A DNA stretch of 64,000 bases. Origin: Streptomyces subrutilus. Lineage in GTDB: Bacteria; Actinomycetota; Actinomycetes; Streptomycetales; Streptomycetaceae. Below the pieces are notes generated by a model. It saw only the letters and a program-made list of their open reading frames with translations. It was not told the origin of the DNA and searched no databases. The stretch's first letter is position 1, and each line of letters starts with the position of its first letter. The position numbers and the translations under genes were made by a program. The DNA is taken from NCBI RefSeq assembly GCF_008704535.1, contig NZ_CP023701.1, positions 1,116,001-1,180,000 on the forward strand. The letters are read 5' to 3'. Shown one piece after another: positions 34,314 through 41,931 of the stretch.

Positions 34314-35962
34314 TCACCTTCGACCAGGTCACCGTCCGCTACGAGGACACGGCCGAGCCCGTGCTGCGCGGGGTGGACCTGACCGTGGAGGAGGGCGAGC
34401 TCTGCCTCGTCGTCGGCCACACGGGCGTCGGCAAGTCCACCCTGCTGGGCGCCGTGAACGGGCTCGTCCCGCACTTCACCGGCGGCACCCTGTACGGCCG
34501 GGTCGTCGTCGACGGCCGCGACACCGCCGACCATCCGCCGCGCGAACTCGCCGACGTGGTGGGAGTCGTGGGGCAGGACCCGCTCGACGGGTTCGTCACC
34601 GATACCGTCGAGGAGGAACTCGCCTACTCCATGGAGCAGTTGGCGGTGCCCCCGGCCACCATGCGCAAGCGCGTCGAGGAGACCCTCGACCTGCTCGGCC
34701 TCGCCGACCTGCGCCACCGGGCCCTGCACGAGCTCTCCGGCGGCCAGCAGCAGCGCGTGGCCATCGGCTCGGTCCTCACCGCCCATCCGAGGGTGCTGGT
34801 GCTGGACGAGCCCACCTCCGCCCTGGACCCCACGGCGGCCGAAGAGGTCCTGGCGGCCGTCACCCGCCTCGTCCACGACCTCGGGGTCACGGTGCTGCTG
34901 GCCGAACACCGCCTGGAGCGGGTCGTCCAGTACGCCGACCGCGTCATCCACCTCCCCGGCGACGGCCGCGTCGTGTCCGGGACCCCCGCCGAGGTCTTCC
35001 GCAGCTCGTCCATCGCACCGCCGATCGTGGAACTGGGCCGCGCCGTCGGCTGGTCACCGCTCCCGCTCTCGATCCGCGACGCCCGGCGCGCGGCCGCGCC
35101 GCTGCGCGCCGCACTGTCCGCCGCCGTCCCCCCGCCGGTACGGCCCGTCCCCGGCGGGGACCGGCCGGAGCTGCTCACGGCGCGCGGCGTCACCGTGGCC
35201 TACCAGGGCGTACCGGCCGTGCGCGAGGTCGACCTCACCCTGCACGGCGGCGAGGTGACCGCGCTCATGGGGCGCAACGGCTCCGGCAAGTCGTCCCTGC
35301 TCTGGGCCCTCCAGGGCTCCGGCCCCCGCAAGGCCGGCACCGTGGCCGTCAGCTCCGACGGCCCGAAGTCGAAGGACCCCCGGAAGCTGTCCGCGGCGCA
35401 GGCCCGGCAGCTGGTCGGCCTGGTCCCGCAGACCCCCACCGACCTGCTCTACCTGGAATCCGTCGCGCAGGAACTCGACCAGGCGGACACCGAATCCGGC
35501 GTCGCGGCCGACGGCGTCCGGGCCCGCACCATCCTCGACCGCCTGGCACCCGGCATCCCGGACACCACCCACCCCCGCGACCTGTCCGAGGGCCAGAAGC
35601 TCGCCCTGGTCCTGGCCGTGCAGCTGACGGCCGCACCCCGGGTGCTGCTGCTGGACGAGCCCACCCGAGGTCTGGACTACCGCGCCAAGAGCGAACTGGT
35701 CCGCATCGTCGACGGCCTCGCCGCGGAGGGCCGCGCCGTGGTGATCTCCACCCACGACGTCGAGTTCGTGGCCCGGGCCGCCGACCGCGTGGTGGTGATG
35801 GCCGAGGGCGACGTGGTCGCGGACGGCCCCACCACCGAGGTCATCGTCGCCTCCCCCGTCTTCGCCCCCCAGACGGCCAAGATCCTCTCGCCCCTCCCCT
35901 ACCTCACGGTCGCCCAGGTGGCCGCGACCCTTCCCGCCGACGAGACGGACCCGGACTCATGA
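34310..35962 (+). CDS. ECF transporter fused ATPase (EcfA1-EcfA2)
   Basis: 550 residues with two ABC domains. Domain 1: Walker A G-H-T-G-V-G-K-S-T (about 38-46), L-S-G-G-Q-Q-Q-R signature, VLVLDEPTSALD. Domain 2 (from about 285): Walker A G-R-N-G-S-G-K-S-S, divergent signature L-S-E-G-Q-K-L-A, VLLLDEPTRGLD and H-loop S-T-H-D-V-E-F. Coupled by overlaps to both neighbours. Fused ATPases are frequent in actinobacterial ECF systems. Confidence 0.96.
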   Translation: MITFDQVTVRYEDTAEPVLRGVDLTVEEGELCLVVGHTGVGKSTLLGAVNGLVPHFTGGTLYGRVVVDGRDTADHPPRELADVVGVVGQDPLDGFVTDTVEEELAYSMEQLAVPPATMRKRVEETLDLLGLADLRHRALHELSGGQQQRVAIGSVLTAHPRVLVLDEPTSALDPTAAEEVLAAVTRLVHDLGVTVLLAEHRLERVVQYADRVIHLPGDGRVVSGTPAEVFRSSSIAPPIVELGRAVGWSPLPLSIRDARRAAAPLRAALSAAVPPPVRPVPGGDRPELLTARGVTVAYQGVPAVREVDLTLHGGEVTALMGRNGSGKSSLLWALQGSGPRKAGTVAVSSDGPKSKDPRKLSAAQARQLVGLVPQTPTDLLYLESVAQELDQADTESGVAADGVRARTILDRLAPGIPDTTHPRDLSEGQKLALVLAVQLTAAPRVLLLDEPTRGLDYRAKSELVRIVDGLAAEGRAVVISTHDVEFVARAADRVVVMAEGDVVADGPTTEVIVASPVFAPQTAKILSPLPYLTVAQVAATLPADETDPDS

Positions 35963-36759
35963 CCGCACGCGCCGCCGCCATCCGGATCAACGCACGGGCC
36001 GGCGTCGTCATCTCCATGGCCGCCTTCCTCGGCGTCGTCGCGTTCTTCTGGCCGTTCCTGGTCGCCCCCGGGAAGTTCGGCTCGAACTACGCCCCGCCGC
36101 TGATCTTCGGCGTGCTGCTCGTCGTCGTGCTCTGCGTGGTGGTCTCCGAGATCGCCGAGGGCGGCATCGACTCCAAGGCCCTGGCCATGCTCGGCGTCCT
36201 GTCGGCCGTCAACGCGGCCGTCCGCCCGCTGGGCGCGGGCACCGCGGGCATCGAGACGGTCTTCTTCATCCTGGTCCTCGCCGGGCGGGTCTACGGGCCC
36301 GGTTTCGGCTTCACCCTCGGCTGCACCTCGCTCTTCGCCTCCGCCCTCATCACGGGCGGGGTCGGGCCCTGGATGCCGTACCAGATGTTCGGGTGCGCCT
36401 TCGTCGGCATGCTGGCCGGATTCCTGCCGAAGGCCGCCGGCCGCCGCGAGGTGGCCCTGCTCGCCGTCTACGGGTCGCTCTCCGGCTACCTCTTCGGCTT
36501 TCTCCTCAACCTGTCCTTCTGGCCCTTCTCGCTGGACCCGAACAGTTCCATCGCCTATCTGCCGGGGCTGCCGTTCACCGAGCAGTTCCACCGCTATCTC
36601 GCCTTCGACCTGACCACCTCCCTCGGCTGGGACACCGGCCGCGCCGTCACCAACTTCGTCTGCATCTGCCTGGCCGGACCGGCCGTCCTCACGGTGTTCC
36701 GGCGCGCCGCCCGCAAGGCCCGCTTCCAGGCCCCGATCCGTTTCGCACCCCGCCCGTGA
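35959..36759 (+). CDS. ECF transporter S component, putative cobalamin-specific
   Basis: 266 residues with six or more transmembrane helices and the EcfS-like central G-I-E-T-V-F-F-I-L-V-L-A-G-R-V-Y-G-P-G-F-G-F region with small-residue packing. ATG overlaps the ATPase stop. Substrate specificity is inferred from the B12 riboswitch at the head of the operon; CbrT of Lactobacillus is a characterised B12-specific ECF S component. Last gene of the operon; a hairpin at 36918 follows. Confidence 0.85.
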   Translation: MTARAAAIRINARAGVVISMAAFLGVVAFFWPFLVAPGKFGSNYAPPLIFGVLLVVVLCVVVSEIAEGGIDSKALAMLGVLSAVNAAVRPLGAGTAGIETVFFILVLAGRVYGPGFGFTLGCTSLFASALITGGVGPWMPYQMFGCAFVGMLAGFLPKAAGRREVALLAVYGSLSGYLFGFLLNLSFWPFSLDPNSSIAYLPGLPFTEQFHRYLAFDLTTSLGWDTGRAVTNFVCICLAGPAVLTVFRRAARKARFQAPIRFAPRP

Positions 36760-36917
36760 ACGTACCGGCCCGGCCCCGTTCCGCGCCTTTCCACAGAGCC
36801 GTACGGTGACGCTCCCGCGGCTTTCGGCGTTCCCTCACGACGATTACCGGTGCGCGTCCGTGGAATTCCCGCCGACGGGAAAAGGGGGGCGCGGTGGGGC
36901 TGCGCCCGCGCGCACGG

Positions 36918-36945
36918 CGGCCCCGCACCGGCAGGTGCGGGGCCG
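36918..36945. terminator. bidirectional terminator hairpin
   Basis: Perfect stem CGGCCCCGCACC / GGTGCGGGGCCG with a GGCA loop, between the convergent ECF operon and the molbindin gene. Confidence 0.85.
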
Positions 36946-36992
36946 TCGGTGGTGGACCCGGCGCCCGGGGTACGGGAGCCGGACGCGGCGGA

Positions 36993-37412
36993 TCAGGCGG
37001 AGGCGAGGGAGATCTCGGTCGACTTGATCAGGGCGACGACGGAGGTGCCGGCGGTGAGGCCGAGGGCCTCGACGGCGTCCTTGGTGATGGCCGCGGTCAG
37101 CTCGCCGCCCTCGACGGAGACCTTGACGGAGCCCATGGCGCCGCCGGTGGCGACGTCGGTGACGGTGCCGGCGAGCTGGTTGCGGATCGAGATGCCCTCG
37201 ACCGGGCCGGTGGCGAGGGAGACCTCGGTGGACTTCACGAGCGCCTTGACGGAGGCGCCCTCGGCGAAGCCGAGGTCCTTGACGGCGTCGGTGGTGATCG
37301 CGGCCGTGATGTCCTGACCGCCCACCAGGCGGACCTTCACCGTGGACATGGCCTCGCCGGCCGTCACGGAGGTGATGGTGCCGGGAATCTGGTTGCGGAT
37401 GCTCAGGCTCAT
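36993..37412 (-). CDS. molbindin-like protein with two TOBE/Mop domains
   Basis: 139 residues made of two tandem Mop repeats of about 68 residues, each starting S-I-R-N-Q and containing V-K-V and V-K-A-L-V-K-S-T-E-V / V-V-A-L-I-K-S-T-E-I. Di-Mop proteins bind molybdate or tungstate oxyanions in the cytoplasm for storage or homeostasis. No mod transporter adjoins it here. The ATG at 37410-37412 follows an AGTGAGGCG-like site. Confidence 0.92.
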   Translation of the reverse strand: MSLSIRNQIPGTITSVTAGEAMSTVKVRLVGGQDITAAITTDAVKDLGFAEGASVKALVKSTEVSLATGPVEGISIRNQLAGTVTDVATGGAMGSVKVSVEGGELTAAITKDAVEALGLTAGTSVVALIKSTEISLASA

Positions 37413-37998
37413 GAAAGTAACGCCTCACTGAAAATCGGCGGGGAAGGCGGCCGACGGGCCGCCACGTCCCTCACGCTATCCACAAACATCACGGCCCGCC
37501 CGCGGCCCCTCGCAGGCGCCAGGCACATTCCCTTGACCGCGTGGCATTTTCGCGTCCGCCGAACGTCACGACAATACGGGACGTCATTCCTCCCCCGTTC
37601 GAGGGCGGAATTCTCCAAGGGTGCCGCAGGTGCGGCGGATCTCCAGGATCCGGTGGGCCGGCCAGCCCCCCTCCCCGGTGCGGCGCAGCGGCCGGTCGTC
37701 GCCCGGGCCGATGAAGGCGTGGGCGCCCGCTCCGGGACCGCCCGCGCCGGGACCTTGGTCCCCCGGGCCGCGCCGCCGCCGGCCCGGTCGCCCCTACCGC
37801 GCGCCGGGTCGCGGTCGTGGAGGCCCGGGCGGCCGCCCTCGGGACCAAGGTCCTGACGTGCGCGGCCGTGCACCGGGTAGGCGCTGCGGAGCTGCCGGTA
37901 CCGGAAGCGGGCCGGGGCCCGCGTCCGGCCGGTCGCCCCGTATCCGACGGCGGGCCGCGCCTCGCGGCCCCCACTCTTCTTCCCCGAGGGCATTGATC
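37413..37998. other. long divergent intergenic region
   Basis: 586 bp between the molbindin and the phosphatase genes. The first 200 bp on the molbindin side are relatively AT-rich and probably hold its promoter. An inverted GGGACCTTGGTCCC-type patch lies near 37750, and a similar GGGACCAAGGTCC near 37840, so the same palindromic core occurs twice about 95 bp apart. No gene assigned. Confidence 0.5.
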
Positions 37999-39135
37999 GT
38001 GCAACGGTTCGAAGTACCGACGGCCCGCGCGGCGACGACGCACGTCCACCGGGTGCTGCCCTGGGGCCTGTGGGGCCTGAGCATCGCGGCAGAGCTCTGG
38101 ACCGGCCAGGACGTACGGCTGGGGCCGCTCCTCGCGGCCGTGCCGGCCCTCGCCGCGGCCAGCCACACCTGGCGTTCGGTGCTCGCCTTCGGCGCCCTCT
38201 CGCTGGTCACCCTGGGCGCGTTCCGCTGGTACGAGCCCGCGGGGCGCCCGTCGGCCCTCGTCGTGGTCCTGGCCATCGCGGCGGGTACGGCCGCGGGCGC
38301 CCTGTCCGCCGCGGGCCGCGCGCGTGAGCAGCGCCGCCTGGACGAGCTGCGGGCCACGGTGGGCAAGGTCCAGCAGGCGGTGTTGCGGCCGCTGCCCGAG
38401 TCCGTGGCCGGCTACCAGGTGGCGGGCTTCTACCGGGCGGCCGGGGCCGAGAACAAGGTCGGGGGCGACTTCTACGAAGCCCTGAACACCCCGAACGGCC
38501 TGCGCCTGGTCATCGGCGACGTGTGCGGCAAGGGGCTGCCGGCCGTCGACGCGACGGTCACCCTCCTGGGCGCCTTCCGCGAGGCCGCCTTCCTGGAGGT
38601 CGACCTCGCCCGGGTCGCCCACCGGATGGACCAGGCACTGGTACGACGCCAGGAGTCCACCGGGGACAGCAGGTTCGCGAGCGTGCTGCTGATCCAGGCG
38701 GATGCCGACGGCCGGCTGACCCTGGTGAACTGCGGCCACGTGCCGCCCCTGCACATCGACCACGACGCACGGGTACGGGAACTGCGGCTGCGGCCCGGCC
38801 GCCTCCTCGGCCTCCCGGCCGGGGGCCCACAGCTCCCGGCGACCGCGACGCACGAGCTGCCTCCGGGTGCGTGCCTGCTGGCCACCACCGACGGCATCAC
38901 CGAGGCCCGCGACGACCGGCGCGCCTTCTTCGACGTCGCCGCCGCCGTCGCGCACCACCGGCACACCAGCGCCGGCCACCGCATGCAGACCCTGCTCGAC
39001 GAGCTCCACCGCCACACCGGAGGCCGTCTCGACGACGACGCCGCCGCGATCGCGATCGCCACACCCGCCACCGCGGACGCCCCGCACGGCCCGGACGCTC
39101 CGCACCACGAGCTCGGCGACGCAGCTCCGGCCTAG
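37999..39135 (+). CDS. SpoIIE/RsbU-type PP2C serine phosphatase, membrane-bound
   Basis: 378 residues from GTG 37999, which is 9 nt after GAGGG; an upstream TTG is less well spaced. Residues about 20-100 are hydrophobic (three to four helices); a short coiled linker (REQRRLDELRATVGKVQQAVL) leads to the PPM/SpoIIE domain with the metal-binding G-G-D-F-Y-E, G-D-V-C-G-K-G, T-D-G-I-T-E-A and D-D-D-A-A-A motifs. Such phosphatases act on anti-anti-sigma factors. The TAG stop coincides with the left end of the palindromic repeat at 39132, so the C-terminus may have been altered by insertion. Confidence 0.92.
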   Translation: MQRFEVPTARAATTHVHRVLPWGLWGLSIAAELWTGQDVRLGPLLAAVPALAAASHTWRSVLAFGALSLVTLGAFRWYEPAGRPSALVVVLAIAAGTAAGALSAAGRAREQRRLDELRATVGKVQQAVLRPLPESVAGYQVAGFYRAAGAENKVGGDFYEALNTPNGLRLVIGDVCGKGLPAVDATVTLLGAFREAAFLEVDLARVAHRMDQALVRRQESTGDSRFASVLLIQADADGRLTLVNCGHVPPLHIDHDARVRELRLRPGRLLGLPAGGPQLPATATHELPPGACLLATTDGITEARDDRRAFFDVAAAVAHHRHTSAGHRMQTLLDELHRHTGGRLDDDAAAIAIATPATADAPHGPDAPHHELGDAAPA

Positions 39136-39300
39136 GCCGTCTCTTTCGGATCTTGCCGGGCCCGCGGCGCCTGGCACCGTGCCTGGCCGCACTGCCGAGG
39201 CGACCACGTACGTCCAGTACGCGAGCGCCCCGGCAGCACGCCCAGGCACGGCACCAGACGCCGCGGGCTCGGCCGACAAGATCCGAAAGAGACGGCCTAG
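39132..39300. repeat. 169-bp imperfect palindromic element, MITE-like, CTAG-flanked
   Basis: The two ends are exact inverted repeats (CTAGGCCGTCTCTTTCGGAT at left; its complement at right), and the complementarity continues with mismatches nearly to the centre (GCCCGCGGCGCCTGG / CCAGACGCCGCGGGC, GTGCCTGG / CCAGGCAC). It contains no gene. Both outer ends are CTAG, which would fit a 4-bp YTAR-type target duplication as made by IS5-group elements (inference). I recall closely similar elements scattered in Streptomyces genomes, but copies cannot be checked here. Confidence 0.8.
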
Positions 39301-39313
39301 CGGGAACGGTCAC

Positions 39314-39345
39314 GGGGGTGCCGGCCGGTGTGCGTCGGCACCCCC
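39314..39345 (+). terminator. terminator hairpin
   Basis: Stem GGGGGTGCCG / CGGCACCCCC with a 12-nt loop. Probably the original terminator of the phosphatase gene, now separated from it by the palindromic element. Confidence 0.7.
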
Positions 39346-39920
39346 ACGCTCTCAAAGCCCTTCGCCCCCGCGCTTCATACGATCCACCGAAAAAGGCCCG
39401 CCGATCCGCCTCCCTTTTGGTGCTCCGCACCGATGCCGAGCAGCTGAAACAGGGGCCGGGATCCGGCGAACCGACCGGAGCTGTCCTGTCCTTGACAGAA
39501 TCATGAAACCGTGAGGAACTGACTCGGCCCGGTGACACCGGAGCCGCTTGCCGCCACGTGGACACCACGGCGGAGCGGCCCCTCCGGTCGATCGGCACCA
39601 CCCCGGGACACCATCCCCGTCCCGGGCGCCGATCCCCATCACCGACGCTCACACCGGACTCCCGCCGCACCGCGCCCCGTGGGAACCACCGGCCCGGGAG
39701 GTCCTGCCGGCGCCTCCGCGCATCAGCGCGCCACCGGCCCCTCCCCTCGCCCGGCCTCCACCGGCACGCCCGGCCGCTTCGCCGCGTCCGCGCCCGTGCC
39801 GCACCCCCTCGCATCCGACCGCACGCCGCGCGGCCGGCCCCTCCCGCACGCCCAGGTCCGTGTGCGCGACGCCGGTCGTGCCACCGACCGTGCCCAGCCC
39901 AGCCCAGGAGTGACCCGACC
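39346..39920. other. gene-free stretch upstream of the NCS2 permease
   Basis: 575 bp. A TTGACA hexamer is at 39492-39497 in an AT-richer patch (39485-39515), but no convincing -10 follows at 17 bp. The rest is GC-rich with shadow frames only. I see no known riboswitch. Confidence 0.4.
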
Positions 39921-41297
39921 ATGAACGAACCCCGCGGCGTCGAGCCCGAGGCGGCCACGCACCCCGTCGACCAGACGCTGCCGCCGGCCAGGCTCATCGG
40001 CGCCGGTCTGCAGCACGTGGCCGCGATGTACGCGGGCGTCGTCGCCCCGCCCCTCGTCGTGGGCATCGGCGTCGGCCTGTCCACCGCCGACATCGCCTTC
40101 CTGATGAGCGCGAGCCTGTTCGCCTCGGGCATCGCCACGCTGCTGCAGACCCTCGGCTTCTGGAAGATCGGCGCCCGGCTCCCCTTCGTCAACGGGGTCT
40201 CCTTCGCGGGCGTCGCCCCGATGCTGGCCATCGCCAAGGCGCAGAGCCCCGAGGACGCGCTGCCGGTGATCTACGGCGCCGTCATGGTCGCGGGTGTGTT
40301 CGGCTTCCTGCTGGCGCCCTGGTTCTGCAAGCTGGTCCGCTTCTTCCCGCCGATCGTCACCGGTACGGTCATCACCCTCATCGGGGTCTCGCTCCTGCCG
40401 GTCGCCTTCAACTGGGCGCAGGGCGGCAACCGCAAGGCCGCCGACTACGGCAGCCTCACCAACATCGGGCTGGCCGTCGCGAGCCTGCTGATCACCGTGG
40501 TGCTCCGCCGCTTCCTGCGCGGCTTCCTCAAGCAGCTCTCGATCCTGCTGGGGCTGGTCGCCGGCACCCTGATATCCCTGCCGCTCGGCGTGGCCGACTT
40601 CAGCGGGGTCACCGACGCCGACCTCATCGGCTTCCCCACCCCGTTCCACTTCGGCGCCCCGCAGTTCGCGGCCGCCGCGATCGTGTCCATGTGCATCGTG
40701 ATGCTGGTGGTCATGACCGAGTCGACCGCGGACGTCCTCGCGCTCGGCGAGATCGTCGAGCGCCCGGCCGACGAGAAGACCCTGGCCGCCGCCCTGCGCG
40801 CCGACGGCCTCGGCACCGCGATCAGCCCCTTCTTCAACGGGTTCGCCGCCAGCGCCTTCGCCCAGAACGTCGGCCTGGTCGCCATCACCAGGATCCGCAG
40901 CCGCTTCGTCGTCGCGGCGGCGGGCGGCATCCTGATCCTGCTCGGGCTCTGCCCCATGCTGGCGTCGCTCGTCGCCCTGATCCCGCAGCCCGTGCTGGGC
41001 GGCGTCGGCATCACCCTGTTCGGCACCATCGCCGCCAGCGGCGTACAGACCCTCACCAAGGCCTCGCTGGAACGGGGCGACAACGTCCTCATCGTGGCCA
41101 TCTCGCTGGGCGCCGGCATCATCCCCATGGCGGCCCCGGAGTTCTACCACGCCTTCCCCGAGAGCATGCGCATCATCCTGGACTCGGGCATCAGCGCCGG
41201 CTGCGTCGTCGCGGTCCTGCTGAACCTCGCGTTCAACCACCTCGGCCGGACCCCGGAGCCGGTCCCGTCCGAGGCCGCACCGCAACCGGTGCACTGA
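39921..41297 (+). CDS. NCS2 family nucleobase (xanthine/uric acid/uracil) permease
   Basis: 458 residues. 14 membrane segments of the 7+7 UraA fold. The signature region is present: Q-H-V-A-A-M-Y-A-G-V-V-A-P at about residue 33, A-S-A-F-A-Q-N-V-G-L-V-A-I-T-R in TM10, and F-x-G-x-x-A/S-S-G-V-Q in the second half. The Q-N-V-G-L-V form is seen in xanthine/urate transporters. It probably imports a purine base with H+ or Na+. A hairpin at 41352 follows. Confidence 0.92.
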   Translation: MNEPRGVEPEAATHPVDQTLPPARLIGAGLQHVAAMYAGVVAPPLVVGIGVGLSTADIAFLMSASLFASGIATLLQTLGFWKIGARLPFVNGVSFAGVAPMLAIAKAQSPEDALPVIYGAVMVAGVFGFLLAPWFCKLVRFFPPIVTGTVITLIGVSLLPVAFNWAQGGNRKAADYGSLTNIGLAVASLLITVVLRRFLRGFLKQLSILLGLVAGTLISLPLGVADFSGVTDADLIGFPTPFHFGAPQFAAAAIVSMCIVMLVVMTESTADVLALGEIVERPADEKTLAAALRADGLGTAISPFFNGFAASAFAQNVGLVAITRIRSRFVVAAAGGILILLGLCPMLASLVALIPQPVLGGVGITLFGTIAASGVQTLTKASLERGDNVLIVAISLGAGIIPMAAPEFYHAFPESMRIILDSGISAGCVVAVLLNLAFNHLGRTPEPVPSEAAPQPVH

Positions 41298-41351
41298 CCC
41301 GTCGCCAGGACGGCCCGAGCCGGAGCGCGAGCCGCCGACCGGGTGAAATCT

Positions 41352-41381
41352 TCGCTCCCGCCGTCGCGGCGGCAGGAGCGA
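41352..41381 (+). terminator. terminator hairpin after NCS2 permease
   Basis: TCGCTCC and CGCCG pair with CGGCG and GGAGCGA around a TCG loop with a 3-nt bulge, 55 bp after the permease stop. Confidence 0.65.
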
Positions 41382-41462
41382 TTCTCCGGTGTCTAAGGGC
41401 ACCGGGGCGGGCGACCGGGCCCGTATCGGCGCCCTGGCCGGCGCACGGGGAGGAACGCTTCC

Positions 41463-41508
41463 GCACACCGGGGCCGGCCCACCACGCACCGCACACCGGG
41501 GCCGGCCC
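41463..41508. repeat. short direct repeat
   Basis: GCACACCGGGGCCGGCCC occurs twice (41463-41480, 41491-41508) with a 28-bp period, in the leader region of the small secreted gene. Confidence 0.6.
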
Positions 41509-41620
41509 CGGGCGTCGTCGCCCGGCGTTTCCCGGATCCGGGACGGTCGTTGGCAGACCTGTTGGGTCCCGCGCGCGCCGATCGGCGCGGCCGCCGGGAA
41601 CGGACCGGGAAGGGCGTGTG

Positions 41621-41920
41621 GTGAGCATGGTGTCGGGTACGGGTCTGCAGCAGGCGGGGCGTCGGGCCGTGGTGACGGGTACGGCCGTGGGAGCGGTACT
41701 GGTGCCCGTGGGCGCGGCGCACGCGAGTGTCGTCGGGATCGGGAACGCGGTCTTCGGCAACACCTGCGCGAGCCACGGGGACGCGCGCGCCGAAGGGGGT
41801 ACGGCCGCCGCCAGCGGGTCCGCGAGCGGCAACTTCGCCGCGTTGCCGCTCAGTCTGCCGCGCAACCACTGCGGCAACAGCGGCATCGTCTGCACCGCCG
41901 TCTTCGGCTCCTCCGTGTGA
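41621..41920 (+). CDS. small secreted chaplin-like protein
   Basis: 99 residues from GTG 41621 (preceded by GGAAGGG); an in-frame ATG at 41627 is possible. Signal peptide of about 35 residues ends at A-H-A-S. The mature 60 residues contain S-V-V-G-I-G-N-A-V-F-G-N-T-C, an Ala/Ser/Gly stretch, and L-P-L-S-L-P-R-N-H-C-G-N-S-G, reminiscent of the chaplin N-x-C-G-N-S motif, then a third Cys (I-V-C-T). The chaplin resemblance is partial. Its stop overlaps an upstream GTG of the TPR gene, so the two are probably coupled. Confidence 0.72.
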   Translation: MSMVSGTGLQQAGRRAVVTGTAVGAVLVPVGAAHASVVGIGNAVFGNTCASHGDARAEGGTAAASGSASGNFAALPLSLPRNHCGNSGIVCTAVFGSSV

Positions 41921-41931
41921 GAGTGGGGGCG

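Noticed and set aside
37590-37790. Minus-strand segment reading A-F-I-G-P-G-D-D-R-P-L-R-R-T-G-E-G-G-W
   Set aside because: It looks protein-like and ends in a stop at about 37586, but no start or upstream homologous sequence is visible; at best a gene remnant, not supported enough to list.
39492-39497. TTGACA hexamer as promoter for the NCS2 permease
   Set aside because: No acceptable -10 element at 16-18 bp, and the gene starts 420 bp downstream.
41621-41920. Canonical chaplin
   Set aside because: Only the N-x-C-G-N-S-like part matches; the usual chaplin domain spacing is not present, so it is described as chaplin-like only.
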